DNA of 64,000 nt, taken from positions 60,461,369-60,525,368 of the forward strand of contig OX442314.1 of NCBI GenBank assembly GCA_949358305.1, given 5' to 3'. The translations under genes were made by a program, and so were the position numbers. Position 1 is the stretch's first letter. Each line of letters starts with the position of its first letter. Shown piece after piece: positions 1 through 10,397 of the stretch. Below the pieces are notes generated by a model. It saw only the letters and a list, made by a program, of their open reading frames with translations. It ran no database searches and was not told the origin of the DNA. Source of the stretch: Strigamia acuminata. Its lineage: Eukaryota > Arthropoda > Chilopoda > Geophilomorpha > Linotaeniidae.

Positions 1-1802
1 ACTAACCTCGAAAAATCGATATCTGGTAACAAGTCCAATTCAATTTAAAGTAATTTTTTTATATTATAAATGATTGATTGCTTTTCACTCGAGGCTTTTC
101 TTCGGGGGTGTAAAATCCAACTCTCCACCTCCACATGGTCACCCCTGGATAAACTGATGACCTGCACGTCTCAGTGAAACCAGAAGAGAGCTCTGGTCAT
201 TTGAAAATATGAATTTGGCATTTTTGTATTGTAAGCTCGCATTCCCACACGGAGTGTTGCATTTACATTAATGTTTGTTTACTGAGATCCTTAGGAATAC
301 TAAATGATAATTGTATTCTAGTAATGTCTGGTTTCTTAAGAAGATAACCTAACTTGGAACAGACATTTGCCGGCATGGAAGCTGATGATCTTTGCGTTTG
401 ACTTTTTAATCCCAGCAAATCGATGGGCCTTCTAACAGCCGCAGCACTGTCATTGTGTGTCCAGGTATATAAACAGCATTATAGTTGTCGAAATCATAGA
501 AATATCTTTGCGCCGGATCGGGAAGGATGATTTAAAATTTAAAACCAGTTTTGTCCAACACGTCTGTGGACATGGCAGATGGAGATATTACTCTGCTTAG
601 ATCATTATAATTATCATTTTTGGTTCTGCCATAATTCCACTTATGACGTGGGAACGACTTCAAAAAGTTTAGAGGAAATTAATACCGGTATTATTCGGAA
701 ATAACTTTTGTCAGATATGATGTTTCTTAAAGAATAATAATAATAATAATTGTTTATTGATACTACCTAAGTAATCCTGTCCCTCCCAACAACGTTAGCC
801 TACAAGGGGAGTATTTAATGACGGGCGGTGATTGAGGTTTGTTGCAGCTTCTTTTCATTTGCTACTATTGGACATGGGCGTCCGGTAACAGAAGTCTGTA
901 GTCTGTAATTCGCCGTGTCGGCGACAATATTATTAATGTGAATTATTAAATTGAAATTAAGTTAAAATAAGCAGCCAGGTTTAATCATTAACAAAAGCAG
1001 AGGATGTACACTAGGCATGTGAAAATAGGCACAAAGCTGCGCGAAATGAAGCCAGTGTAGAAACTGTGTATGGAATATATGAAAAATTAGAATTGTCGTG
1101 TAACTTCTCGGCCCTTTAAACTTTTATTCCATCTTTTAATCACAGCAATAATGGGACAGATAGTATTCCTAAAACATAAACAAAATCAACATAAATCAAT
1201 GTGTTCATTGCTGATGAGCAGGTAGAATAATACTCGCACCACTCAGATTGGTAAAAATATTTTCCTAATACTGTTGTGAGAGTGGACGGATGCCATTCGG
1301 GCACGGGAATGACCAAACCGCGCTGGACGTACGACACGTTCATTGAATTGAGTGTCTAGGGGTCATAATCTCATACCTCCTATTGCTACCACTGCATTGC
1401 TGAAGCAGACCTGCGACCACACGCGGCACATGTGGTTAGGGTTAACCGGTTGTGCAGCGTGGTTCATTTGGCCTACGGATTGCTCACGGTACTGAGACTG
1501 ACAGACCGGCCAAGTCCCTAAGCATCGCCATGGTGAACGAGAGTGGAGAACAGCCAGGTGTTAACCAGAGCTGTTTCTAAATAATTCTGGGCTGTTGGCA
1601 CTTTTATAGTCCACTCTTGCACCATGGGTACGAGAGTACCTTCTCTCATTGGGTGTGGGATGATGTCATCTGGGTCACAACTCCTCAACCGTTAATCGTA
1701 AAATTAAAAAAAAATCACAATAAATCTATGAAATACGATAATCAAATCAACATTTTTCCTACTCTCAATCTTGGCGACATACTATGCACTCGCCACATTC
1801 AT
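1..1802. repeat. Copy 0: diverged 3' flank of an upstream ZNF unit
   Basis: The first about 250 bases resemble 37,681-37,930 (shared block around ATCGATATCTGG and CAAGTCCAATTCAATTTAAAG). Bases from about 1,040 to 1,802 resemble 40,110-40,904, with scattered substitutions and indels. The intervening middle of the unit is missing or replaced. Homology stops abruptly at 1,802, where copia-like sequence begins. No gene is seen here; short ORFs are not conserved in frame. This copy is clearly more diverged than the copies further right, so it represents an older duplication of the same locus. Confidence 0.75.
722..840 (-). repeat. Probable 3' tail of a non-LTR element with (TTA)n
   Basis: Read on the minus strand, a conserved-looking block (AGGCTAACGTTGTTGGGAGG...) ends in AATAAACAA followed by a TTA microsatellite, the usual look of a LINE or SINE 3' end. 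A similar layout with a TAC-type tail is at 45,918-46,000. The family is not identified; the call rests on the pair of similar tails. Confidence 0.35.
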
Positions 1803-2124
1803 TAAAGTAATGCTGCCTTTTTAGCAAAGGATTAACAACATTTTCATTTTTCACAACTGTTTTATTCGAATTGATCCCCACAACTGCACTCTGTTGCGCA
1901 GAAAGTGCAGTTGTATTAACAATTAAAGCCTCAATTTTGCAATTAACTTTATACATTCGATCCCCAGTTCTATCTGCAACAATAAATGGCTCCTTAATTC
2001 GTTCTTTGAAAATTGTCAACTGTCCATTCTTAATAAAAGTTGACAAGGCTGCTTCGTCTGTTCGTCCAAGCGATATCAAATTCTTTCTGACATTTGGCGC
2101 AAAATAAACGTTTTGCAGTGTTAT
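1803..2124 (-). pseudogene. Copia-like GAG-pre-integrase fragment
   Basis: The frame reads ITLQNVYFAPNVRKNLISLGR and then an STF...LTIFK segment, the usual segment between copia protease and integrase. It ends at the repeat boundary near 1,802, where the last residues (NECGECIVCRQD) are actually encoded by copy-0 flank sequence. No integrase catalytic core follows. The fragment is non-functional. Confidence 0.6.
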
Positions 2125-2142
2125 TTGCCTACTCCTGTTTTC

Positions 2143-2340
2143 CTAACAAGACGTGAGCACCACATTGCCAATTCCCTCAATTTTTGATTTCCCCTCGCCT
2201 TGTTGGACACTGTAACCGGACAGAGGTTTAAAAGTCACAAACGAACTTTTATTAAATGAAAAGTGGTCTATCGCTCCGGTATCAATATACCATTGCGAAT
2301 CAAAATCACAATGTGACACTAAAGACAATGGCGGTGACAA
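2143..2340 (-). pseudogene. Copia-like aspartic protease fragment
   Basis: The frame encodes QWYIDTGAIDHFS, matching the copia protease signature (W-x-hydrophobic-D-S/T-G-A-x-x-H), followed by a GIGNVVL-like strand. It lies directly downstream of gag but in a different frame. Known family role: maturation of the Gag-Pol polyprotein. It is a fragment of about 65 codons with no start of its own. Confidence 0.65.
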
Positions 2341-3248
2341 TACTGTGCCTTCTTCAGGCTGATGAATGGTCGCTGAATGTAAATCGCTGGCTCATCGAAA
2401 ATGTCCACCTGCCCCATATTTGCCTTTTTGGTCTTTCCTTGACCTTTTCCTCTTGTGCCACCTTTTGCAAGCTGTGCAGAGGTGCTACCTCGTTGACTTT
2501 GCACGTTGACCTGTTGTTTTGGCGGCAAAGGGCACTCACGCGCAAAATGATTTGCGCCCTCGCAATTAAAACAAACTCGAGGAGAAGATGGCACATTTCC
2601 GCTTTTGCCACGTTGCCATCTGCCTTTTCCAAAAAAGGCACCTGCATTGTCCGAAGATTCAAACAAGCGATTATATTCTCCCAACAATCTGTCCTTTACA
2701 TTGGCGACCGTAAATTCCGGATCTCCCCAATGATACGTGATTTGTTTCACAGTTTCATACTGTGATGGGAGAAAATCCATGTACTGAAATACCACTTCTT
2801 CATCTGTCGGGGTGACTTTCACATTGTTAAATTCCAACACTTTCCTATCAACCCGAGCCAAGAAGCACATCATTTCTTTGTTCTCCATTAATCTCATTTG
2901 GAGAAATTCACGCCTTAGTCTACATTTACGGGCACGTGTGGTGGGTTGATAGGCCGCCTTAATGGCCTCCCACGCTCCGTTAGACGTTGCTTGGACCACA
3001 GCCACAAGTTGTTGTGATTCCGCACAACTCAAGCAGATTGTAGATCTGGCCTTCTGTTCGCGCACCTTGTAGTCGCGTTTTTCCTTTGCTGTGGCCATTG
3101 CTGCAGGCACTGTTTCGTCACCTGTAACGTGATCCCACATGCCCTGTTGAGCCAATAATAATTGCACCTGAACAGCCCAAGTGGTGAAATTAGTTCCGTC
3201 AAGTTTCCTAATTGATCTATAGTCATCATATTTCTTGTCGGATGCCAT
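2319..3248 (-). pseudogene. Copia-like gag (UBN2/DUF4219-type) with CCHC knuckle, frameshifted at its 3' end
   Basis: This 309-codon ORF starts at a true ATG (3,248) and has the typical copia gag layout. An N-terminal segment (KLDGTNFTTWAVQVQLLLA) is followed by an alpha-helical UBN2-type region with LPSQYETV and a CCHC zinc knuckle, CFNCEGANHFAREC. In working copia elements gag runs in frame into protease. Here the frame drifts near 2,400 and ends in unrelated residues, while the protease frame opens separately. A second copy at 25,270-26,081 is more damaged. Confidence 0.75.
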
Positions 3249-3647
3249 AGTTGGTCAATTGCCCGGAAGATCTTGAATAAATTGCACTTATCCTCGCCCA
3301 AAATAATTTGCCGCACAATTTGAAGCACAAATTTGACACCAAATGCACTTTTACAAACAATAAAACCCCCAAAAGGTTTAGGCGAAAAATACAATCTTCC
3401 CTTGGGACTAACCTCAGTAAGTGAGGCGAACAAGCTTCGACCGGCACTCCTTCAACTTCCGATCGGCACCATTGAGGCCAGCGGGACGGTTGGGTGGCCA
3501 CGGAAAACAAAATAAAACTTTATCTTACAAATGAAAACAAAATAAAACTTTATCTTACAAGTGAAAAACACATTTTATTGAAAAATACAAATAAAATTAC
3601 ATCATTTTAATAATTAGAAGAACAGAAACAATAAAACAAACATCAAA

Positions 3648-4085
3648 CTATTTTTTCTTGTGGTAGTGCACAGTAGCATTCAAGCTTAACTCGGCAAGTG
3701 TGCGGACTTCGTCTTGCGTCCACGTGGTTACGCTGTATCCACCGGGGTTGTGGTCGTCGACAATAAACCTCGGGTCCACCAGTATGACTTCTCCTAACTG
3801 CGAATGAATGACCTGACATGGGTCGCAGGTTGACCAGACTCGGGGCTCGGGTCGTGCGATCCCTTTCACTACAAACGGCAAGATGTTATCGTTCCATGGA
3901 GTGATCTTCTCTCTGATTTTCCATCCAGCGCAGTTTGGACATATCATGGCGTGACTTCCCTGCACAATTCCGACAACCCAGCCGCCCCCGTTGCAAAAGG
4001 GGCATGTCACTTCGATCTTATCGTCATAGGGAAGGCGACATTTCGGAAGGATGACGTTGACTGCTTGTTCCAGTGCATGACAGGA
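3648..4085 (-). pseudogene. Relic of gypsy third-ORF zinc protein (CPFC/CPNC domain), copy 1
   Basis: An open frame runs from 4,085 to the stop at 3,648. It has no ATG upstream of the domain; the codon before TCPFC is GTG. The residues align with the third ORF of gypsy A (12,778-14,298): CPFC-x-G-x-GW, then GS-x-x-M-x-CPNC-x-G-x-K, a PW about ten residues on, VVKGI, W-x-x-C-x-x-C, then GE and a D-P-R-F motif. Even the preceding LPYDDKI matches IPHDNI in gypsy A. A polyadenylation-type AATAAA on the minus strand lies about 70 bp downstream (near 3,572). It could be a decayed retroelement piece or an exon of a captured gene. The frame is intact in both genomic copies. Confidence 0.6.
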
Positions 4086-4903
4086 TTATTCTCATATATG
4101 GTGAACATACTTGACATCTATACAAATATTAGAGGGGTAATTTATGCTGACTGGATTAACATGCACATTCATGCCCAAAGGTGGAAAATGGTACAAGTAA
4201 GCGAGTTAAGCTATAAGAACAACTCATGTAAGATAAATAATTTACTAGCAAACGACGGTATTATTTGACAACAGGCGGGACTTCACTTCCTCCTTCCATG
4301 AGGAAATAGTGACTGTAATTCAGTCTTTTTCATGGGAAATTCCGTCACAAATAATCACTTCTGATCTGGCCATGTTACTCAACGACAGTGCATGAGCCTG
4401 TTAAAACCATGGAGGGAAAGAAGTTGATTCTTCTTCGCTGCTGCATGTTGTTGATGGTTTTTTTGTTTTAGCAGTCGGCTTTCCTTGGCGACAACTAGCT
4501 GTCGGATTTTCTGAATTTCCAGGATTTTGTAGTAAGAAAAAAAAAACTTAAGAATTAACAACAAAGATTTATTGGGTTGGATTGAGTACATGGTGACATA
4601 AAATACTATTGTAAAAGTTATCAAAACACAAAGTTTCAACACTTGTAAACACTTCCAAAATCAAATAATATAAAAATATCATAAGATATAAAAATTAGTA
4701 ACACTAAACCGATTATGATATTGATTTGATATACTCTTTATCTCAATGCCAACTTGGCATAACCTTTGTATAAAAAACCAAAACTTAGATGAACACTTTT
4801 TGGAAGAAGAAAGAAATGCGTAAATTTAAAAATTAAAAGTTACAGGCTGGATTCCCAGTCTATTTTCAAAGCTGGTAGCAACCTGACCGCACAGATATCA
4901 TTC

Positions 4904-5071
4904 CTACGACCTAATGGTGCTCTCTGTACTAATTGAGCACTGCACCATCAGAATCCCCTCATCTTTCTGCATCTCTTCTGGTTCAAAGTCTGTTTTCAAA
5001 AGAGTCTCTTCTGTTGTTTCAAGCTCTTTCATTTTGTTTGTTATTGTATTCAGTGGCGTTTTAGACTGCTT
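4904..5071 (-). other. Possible 3'-terminal coding exon of an unknown gene
   Basis: On the minus strand a plausible 3' splice acceptor (TTCTAATTTTAG) abuts a 55-codon open segment ending in TAG. The translation is acidic and normal-looking (it includes KELETTEETLLKTDFEPEEM). It is preserved at 33,188-33,355 in the second unit. No upstream exon was identified, and recent duplication makes conservation weak evidence. It could be a chance ORF. Confidence 0.25.
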
Positions 5072-5419
5072 CTAAAATTAGAAGAATGTAAAAAAATTAT
5101 GTATATGGTTATAACATAATCGATAAAATGCTGTCTCCAGAAATTAATCATCGCCAGCTTGACCTCGTATTCGTTCGGTTCGTCATAATGTTGCAAAATA
5201 TCTGTATAATTGTGTCAAAGTTGCTCGATAGCAAGTGCTAGCTAGACCTTTGGAAGAATGAGGTTAGGTGATAAGATCGTGTCATCATGTCATGTCATCA
5301 GATCATCTCTCTTTGTGAGCAGAAATAATATTCAGGAATGGTAATGGCGCTTCCTATTCGCACGGTCATCGTTAGCAGCGTGGTGATTTCTGCAACTTTT
5401 GTCGATTTCAGTCCTCCCT

Positions 5420-5436
5420 CCCCCCCCCCCCCCCCC
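5420..5436. repeat. Poly-C tract
   Basis: Seventeen consecutive C residues. The copy at 33,704-33,719 has sixteen, the one-base difference that shifts alignment between the two units. Confidence 0.95.
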
Positions 5437-6339
5437 TGCGTTTTTGACGTTCGTCACTATTATCGCGTTGGATCTTCCTGGTTGAACAGACATTGCACTG
5501 GTGCGGAGTTATCGGTCACGCCGTTGTCGGACGCGTCGTTGGACGTGTGGGGGAATAAATATTATTTTCCAATACCAATGTGCTGCGTGGAAGCTTAATT
5601 GTCTAAATATAAGGTGATTAATTGTTGGAATATTCTAGAAATAAACTTATAAAAGTTAGAATAATTAGAATAATTAATTGAGTAAAAGCATAACTTTTAT
5701 TTATTTAACATACAGTACCAGTAGTTAAATAATGATAGCACCTGCATGATGCCTCATGATAAAATTTAGCATCATGCACCTTATAAGAAATAACAAGCTA
5801 GAGAGAAAAATAATGATAGTTTTCAATATCAAACAAAATAAGACAAAGAAAAGTAAAATCAATCCTGCGAAAATACCACGATCAGCGTCAATAATAGTCA
5901 AAACTTCTCGAGCTCCTCCAATGGATGCAGTCCGGTACAGACTGATGAGATGCTCGTGTGGACTTCGCTAGCCGACAGTTATTGCAATAAATGTGTCGCA
6001 GCAATTCCATCTTGCAGTCTCTAAACACGTGCGATCAATGTAATTAGCCAGTCGCGTAAATGCGTAAATGCGTAAATGCCGTGTATTTGACGTATTGGAG
6101 CAAAGAACGTTTGAAATCATCACGGATGGTCAAGAAATGAACGTAACGACGACATATTAATTAAATGACGCAAACCATGCGACGTCGTCAATGCGTTCGT
6201 TTAGATACACCTAAGCGACGTAGAATAAAATCGACTACTTAAGGAGCCACTAAACTTATTCCAACTTAATTCGTTGTGACTGTGTAGCAGCACTAACACT
6301 ATTGTTTGTTCATTTCGGTCGATAGCTTATAAATCAAAA

Positions 6340-8826
6340 ATGAAGAGAAAACATCCGGATTACAGTTGCAATCTGTGTGATTATACGTGTTCAACTTATT
6401 CGCTTTTGGAAACACACATGCTTAAACACACTGGTGAAAAGCCTTTCAAATGTCAAATATGTTCACTTTCATATAGGTCTAAACAAACACTGGCTGTTCA
6501 CATGCGAATTCACACTGGAGAAAAACCGTTCAAGTGCCATTTTTGTGCTTATTCTTGCACTCAAAATGCGAATTTAAAAACACATCTTACAACCCATACT
6601 GGAGAAAAACCGTTCAAGTGCCATTTGTGTGCTTATTCCTGCAGCACTAGTGGGAGTTTAAAAAGACATTTAGCAACCCATACTGGAGACAAATGGTTCA
6701 ACTGCCATTTGTGTGATTATTCCTGCACTCAAAATGGAAATTTAAAAACACATCTTACAACCCATACTGGAGAAAAACGGTTCAACTGCCATTTGTGTGC
6801 TTATTCTTGCACTCAAAGTGGAAATTTAAAAACACATCTTACAACCCATACTGGAGAAAAACCGTTCAAGTGCCATTTGTGTGATTATTCGTGCAGCACT
6901 AGTGGGTGTTTAAAAAGACATTTAGCAACCCTTACTGGAGAAAAACGGTTCAACTGCCATTTGTGTGCTTATTCTTGCACTCAAAGTGGAAATTTAAAAA
7001 CACATCTTACAACCCATACTGGAGAAAAACCGTTCAAGTGCCATTTGTGTGATTATTCCTGCACTCAAAGTGGAAATTTAAAAACACATCTTACAACCCA
7101 TACTGGAGAAAAACCGTTCAAGTGCCATTTGTGTGCTTATTCCTGCAGCACTAGTGGGAGTTTAAAAAGACATTTAGCAACCCATACTGGAGACAAATGG
7201 TTCAACTGCCATTTGTGTGATTATTCCTGCACTCAAAATGGAAATTTAAAAACACATCTTACAACCCATACTGGAGAAAAACGGTTCAACTGCCATTTGT
7301 GTGCTTATTCTTGCACTCAAAATGGGAATTTAAAAACACATCTTACAACCCATACTGGAGAAAAACCGTTCAAGTGTCATTTGTGTGATTATTCCTGCAC
7401 TCAAAATGGGAATTTAAAAACACATCTTACAACCCATACTGGAGAAAAACCGTTCAAGTGTCATTTGTGTGATTATTCCTGCACTCAAAGTGGAAATTTA
7501 AAAACACATCTTACAACCCATACTGGAGAAAAACCGTTCAAGTGCCATTTGTGTGATTATTCGTGCAGCACTAGTGGGTGTTTAAAAAGACATTTAGCAA
7601 CCCTTACTGGAGAAAAACGGTTCAACTGCCATTTGTGTGCTTATTCTTGCACTCAAAGTGGAAATTTAAAAACACATCTTACAACCCATACTGGAGAAAA
7701 ACCGTTCAAGTGCCATTTGTGTGATTATTCGTGCAGCACTAGTGGGTGTTTAAAAAGACATTTAGCAACCCTTACTGGAGAAAAACGGTTCAACTGCCAT
7801 TTGTGTGCTTATTCTTGCACTCAAAGTGGAAATTTAAAAACACATCTTACAACCCATACTGGAGAAAAACCGTTCAAGTGCCATTTGTGTGATTATTCGT
7901 GCAGCACTAGTGGGTGTTTAAAAAGACATTTAGCAACCCTTACTGGAGAAAAACGGTTCAACTGCCATTTGTGTGCTTATTCTTGCACTCAAAGTGGAAA
8001 TTTAAAAACACATCTTACAACCCATACTGGAGAAAAACCGTTCAAGTGCCATTTGTGTGATTATTCGTGCAGCACTAGTGGGTGTTTAAAAAGACATTTA
8101 GCAACCCTTACTGGAGAAAAACGGTTCAACTGCCATTTGTGTGCTTATTCTTGCACTCAAAGTGGAAATTTAAAAACACATCTTACAACCCATACTGGAG
8201 AAAAACCGTTCAAGTGCCATTTGTGTGATTATTCGTGCAGCACTAGTGGGTGTTTAAAAAGACATTTAGCAACCCTTACTGGAGAAAAACGGTTCAACTG
8301 CCATTTGTGTGCTTATTCTTGCACTCAAAGTGGAAATTTAAAAACACATCTTACAACCCATACTGGAGAAAAAGCGTTCAAGTGCCATTTGTGTGATTAT
8401 TCGTGCAGCACTAGTGGGTGTTTAAAAAGACATTTAGCAACCCTTACTGGAGAAAAACGGTTCAACTGCCATTTGTGTGCTTATTCTTGCACTCAAAGTG
8501 GAAATTTAAAAACACATCTTACAACCCATACTGGAGAAAAACCGTTCAAGTGCCATTTGTGTGATTATTCGTGCAGCACTAGTGGGTGTTTAAAAAGACA
8601 TTTAGCAACCCATACTGGAGACAAACGGTTCAACTGCCATTTGTGTGATTATTCCTGCACTCAAAGTGGAAATTTAAAAACACATCTTACAACCCATACT
8701 GGTAAAAATCTGTTCAAGTGCCATTTGTGTGCTTATTCTTGTAAAACTAATGTTACAGTGACTCAAAAAATTGTTCGCATGTTTGGAGTAGTATCTTTAA
8801 TTGGCAAAAAAAAAGGTTTACAATGA
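6340..8826 (+). pseudogene. C2H2 zinc-finger array protein, copy 1 (28 fingers plus a broken one; 3' end split by Tc1)
   Basis: An intronless ORF starts at ATG 6,340 with MKRKHPD and then 28 tandem fingers of exactly 28 residues (84 bp), pattern C-x2-C-x12-H-x3-H with TGEKP-type linkers. Such arrays bind DNA in the nucleus, but no effector domain (KRAB, ZAD, BTB) is present. Fingers 1-2 are distinct and the rest fall into a few near-identical types. Fingers 15-26 (7,537-8,544) are six copies of a 168-bp dimer. Seven fingers (7, 15, 17, 19, 21, 23, 25) read HLATL instead of HLATH and so lack the fourth zinc ligand. The Tc1 element at 8,756 replaces the last finger with an unrelated tail ending at 8,826. 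The original C-terminal codons lie at 10,338-10,387. Confidence 0.85.
7537..8544 (+). repeat. Six tandem 168-bp two-finger repeats
   Basis: Each unit encodes one TSGCLKR finger with the HLATL ligand loss and one QSGNLKT finger. The units are essentially identical in nucleotides; I saw one difference, a GCG replacing CCG in a linker (finger 24). Copy 2 has only one such dimer at the same place, so the block expanded in copy 1 after the duplication, or contracted in copy 2. Confidence 0.85.
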
Positions 8827-10335
8827 TATCTCAGAAAGAAAATATTTTAAATGTTAACACAAATAGCTCCTGAGCTTTCAGAAAAAGTAAATAATTTTTA
8901 AAAATTTCAAAAAACAAAAAAGATATGACAGAAAAAGCATCGGTCTGTGATGTGAACAATTATTTTGCCATGGAACTTTCATGGGTTCTAATGTCGTGTA
9001 TGACCTCCTTTTGCCTTGAGAACTTCAGAAATACGTTGGGGCATGCTGTCAATCAACTTTAGACATGTATCTTTACTTATTTGGTCCCAAACCTTTTCAA
9101 TTCTTGCCCATAGGTCGTGAATGCTGGCCGGTTGTTTTGGGAAGTCATTCAACTTTCTCTTGAAAAAATCCCACAAATTCTCAATGGGATTGAGATCCGG
9201 AGATTGCGGGGGCCAGTCCAAAACTTCAATTTTCGAGTCCTGAAGCCATTTTTTAGTACGTTTTGCCGTGTGCTTGGGATCATTGTCATGTTGAAACACT
9301 ACATCTTTTGTTTTAAGCTTGTAATATTTTAATGTTCCCACCAAATCTTCATTAAGAATAGTGCAATACAGTTCTGCATTCATTATTCCATCAATACGAA
9401 CAAGATTTCCTGTTCCATTAGCAGTTATGCATCCCCAAACCATTAAGGAACCACCTCCGTGTTTTACTGTTGGGATCATATGGTGCAATTGTAGTGCTGA
9501 ATTTTGTTTTTTCCAGCACCATTTGCGCCCATCACTTCCTAAACGGTTGATCTTTGTTTCATCTGAGAAAATAACTCTTCTCCAATCATATATTGTCCAG
9601 TTTTTGTACTTTTGGGCAAATTCCATTCTGAGGCGTTTATGACGAGCTGTTAATAAGGGCTTTTTAACCTTGACTGCTGACTTCAATCCATTTCTTTTTA
9701 GCACATTTCGTACAGTTTGAGCACTAACAACAGTGTTCTGATGCTTAGCAAGATCAGTTTGCACATCTACAGCTGTATCTAGGCGACCTGATGTAACTGC
9801 TCTAACAATGTTTCGCTCCTGTGTGACTGTTAGAATTTTTGGGCGACCTGCTTTTGCTTTTTTTGCATCTAAAACATATGTTTTTCGAATTTTAGACACA
9901 CTTCCAATGCTAACTCCGACTTCTGCAGCAATTTTTCGAACAGAAATCCCTTTTTCAACTAAAGCTAGAACATTTTGTTTTTTTTTCAATGAGAGAGGGC
10001 GCATGTTGATTTCTAATGTTTAAAAGAAAGCTATGATACGTAATGTTGTTATATAATTTCAATTTCGAATATACCTGCACAATAACAGTGATTCCAACAG
10101 CAAAAATCAATCACATTGGAGCAGCAAAAAAATTGTTCACATGCTCCAATGCTCAAAATAATGGTATAAAACTCAAACAATGAAAATTTGGACATATGCA
10201 AACACATGTAAATGTAGCTACGGTATGTGACAATTGAATAATTTATTAATAGTTAATGATTTATAGCATTTATTAATTTTTTATTTGGATTGAATGGGAC
10301 TGTACAGATTATGTGAACAATTGTTTGAGTCACTG
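8756..10335 (-). mobile_element. Tc1-family DNA transposon, apparently complete
   Basis: The ends are inverted repeats (left CAGTGACTCAAAAAATTGTT, right the complement of CAGTGACTCAAACAATTGTT) flanked by TA at 8,754-8,755 and 10,336-10,337. ZNF copies 2 and 3 have a single TA at this position, which proves the insertion. Each end also holds a second, internal copy of the GTTCACAT-type motif (near 8,950 and 10,133) in the orientation opposite to the outer one. One intact transposase ORF lies inside on the minus strand. Confidence 0.95.
8988..10004 (-). CDS. Tc1-type transposase (DD34E)
   Basis: A 338-residue protein from ATG 10,004, full length for the Tc1 family. The N-terminal paired-like helix-turn-helix region (about residues 1-110) includes the GRPK linker motif near 53-56. 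The RNase H-like catalytic core carries D148 (FSDET), D240 (QHDNDPKH) and E275 (PIENLW), with 34 residues between the last two. The enzyme cuts and pastes the element at TA sites. No stop or frameshift is seen, so it may be active. It is transcribed opposite to the ZNF gene it interrupts. Confidence 0.95.
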   Translation of the reverse strand: MRPLSLKKKQNVLALVEKGISVRKIAAEVGVSIGSVSKIRKTYVLDAKKAKAGRPKILTVTQERNIVRAVTSGRLDTAVDVQTDLAKHQNTVVSAQTVRNVLKRNGLKSAVKVKKPLLTARHKRLRMEFAQKYKNWTIYDWRRVIFSDETKINRLGSDGRKWCWKKQNSALQLHHMIPTVKHGGGSLMVWGCITANGTGNLVRIDGIMNAELYCTILNEDLVGTLKYYKLKTKDVVFQHDNDPKHTAKRTKKWLQDSKIEVLDWPPQSPDLNPIENLWDFFKRKLNDFPKQPASIHDLWARIEKVWDQISKDTCLKLIDSMPQRISEVLKAKGGHTRH

Positions 10336-10337
10336 TA

Positions 10338-10387
10338 GCTTGAAAAAACATTCAACAAAACATACAGATGAAAAACCATGTCTTTAA
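10338..10387 (+). pseudogene. Severed C-terminal codons of ZNF copy 1
   Basis: These bases encode the second half of the last finger (LKKHSTKHTDEKPCL and stop), identical to the end of copy 2 apart from one base. They are separated from the rest of the gene by the Tc1 element. The flanking TA at 10,336-10,337 is the duplicated target. Confidence 0.9.
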
Positions 10388-10397
10388 TTCTTTAGTT

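Larger units (their letters stand above)
1803..3554 (-). mobile_element. Ty1/copia-like retrotransposon relic, copy 1
   Basis: The minus strand reads in order: a leader (3,249-3,554), a gag ORF from ATG 3,248, a protease-like segment (2,340-2,143) and a GAG-pre-integrase-like segment (about 2,124-1,803). It is then cut off at the boundary with copy 0. Integrase, RT and RNase H are absent and the frames are broken between segments, so it cannot be autonomous. The leader contains a tandem repeat of about 29 bp (3,509-3,560). No second LTR is present, so the true 5' end is not defined. Confidence 0.75.
4086..6339. other. Upstream region of ZNF copy 1, no clear gene
   Basis: This is AT-rich, apparently noncoding sequence duplicated almost exactly at 32,370-34,622. 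It contains a possible minus-strand exon (4,904-5,071), a 17-base C tract (5,420-5,436; 16 bases in the second copy), three tandem copies of CGTAAATG near 6,056-6,080, and the 5' leader of the ZNF gene just before 6,340. I see no TATA box I would defend. Confidence 0.6.

Noticed and set aside
1434-1450. TTAGGGTTAACC as telomeric repeat (also near 40,525)
   Set aside because: Only a single TTAGGG is present in each case, with no tandem array.
5338-5598. 86-codon ORF across the poly-C tract
   Set aside because: It depends on translating a homopolymer. The one-base length difference in the second unit breaks the frame.
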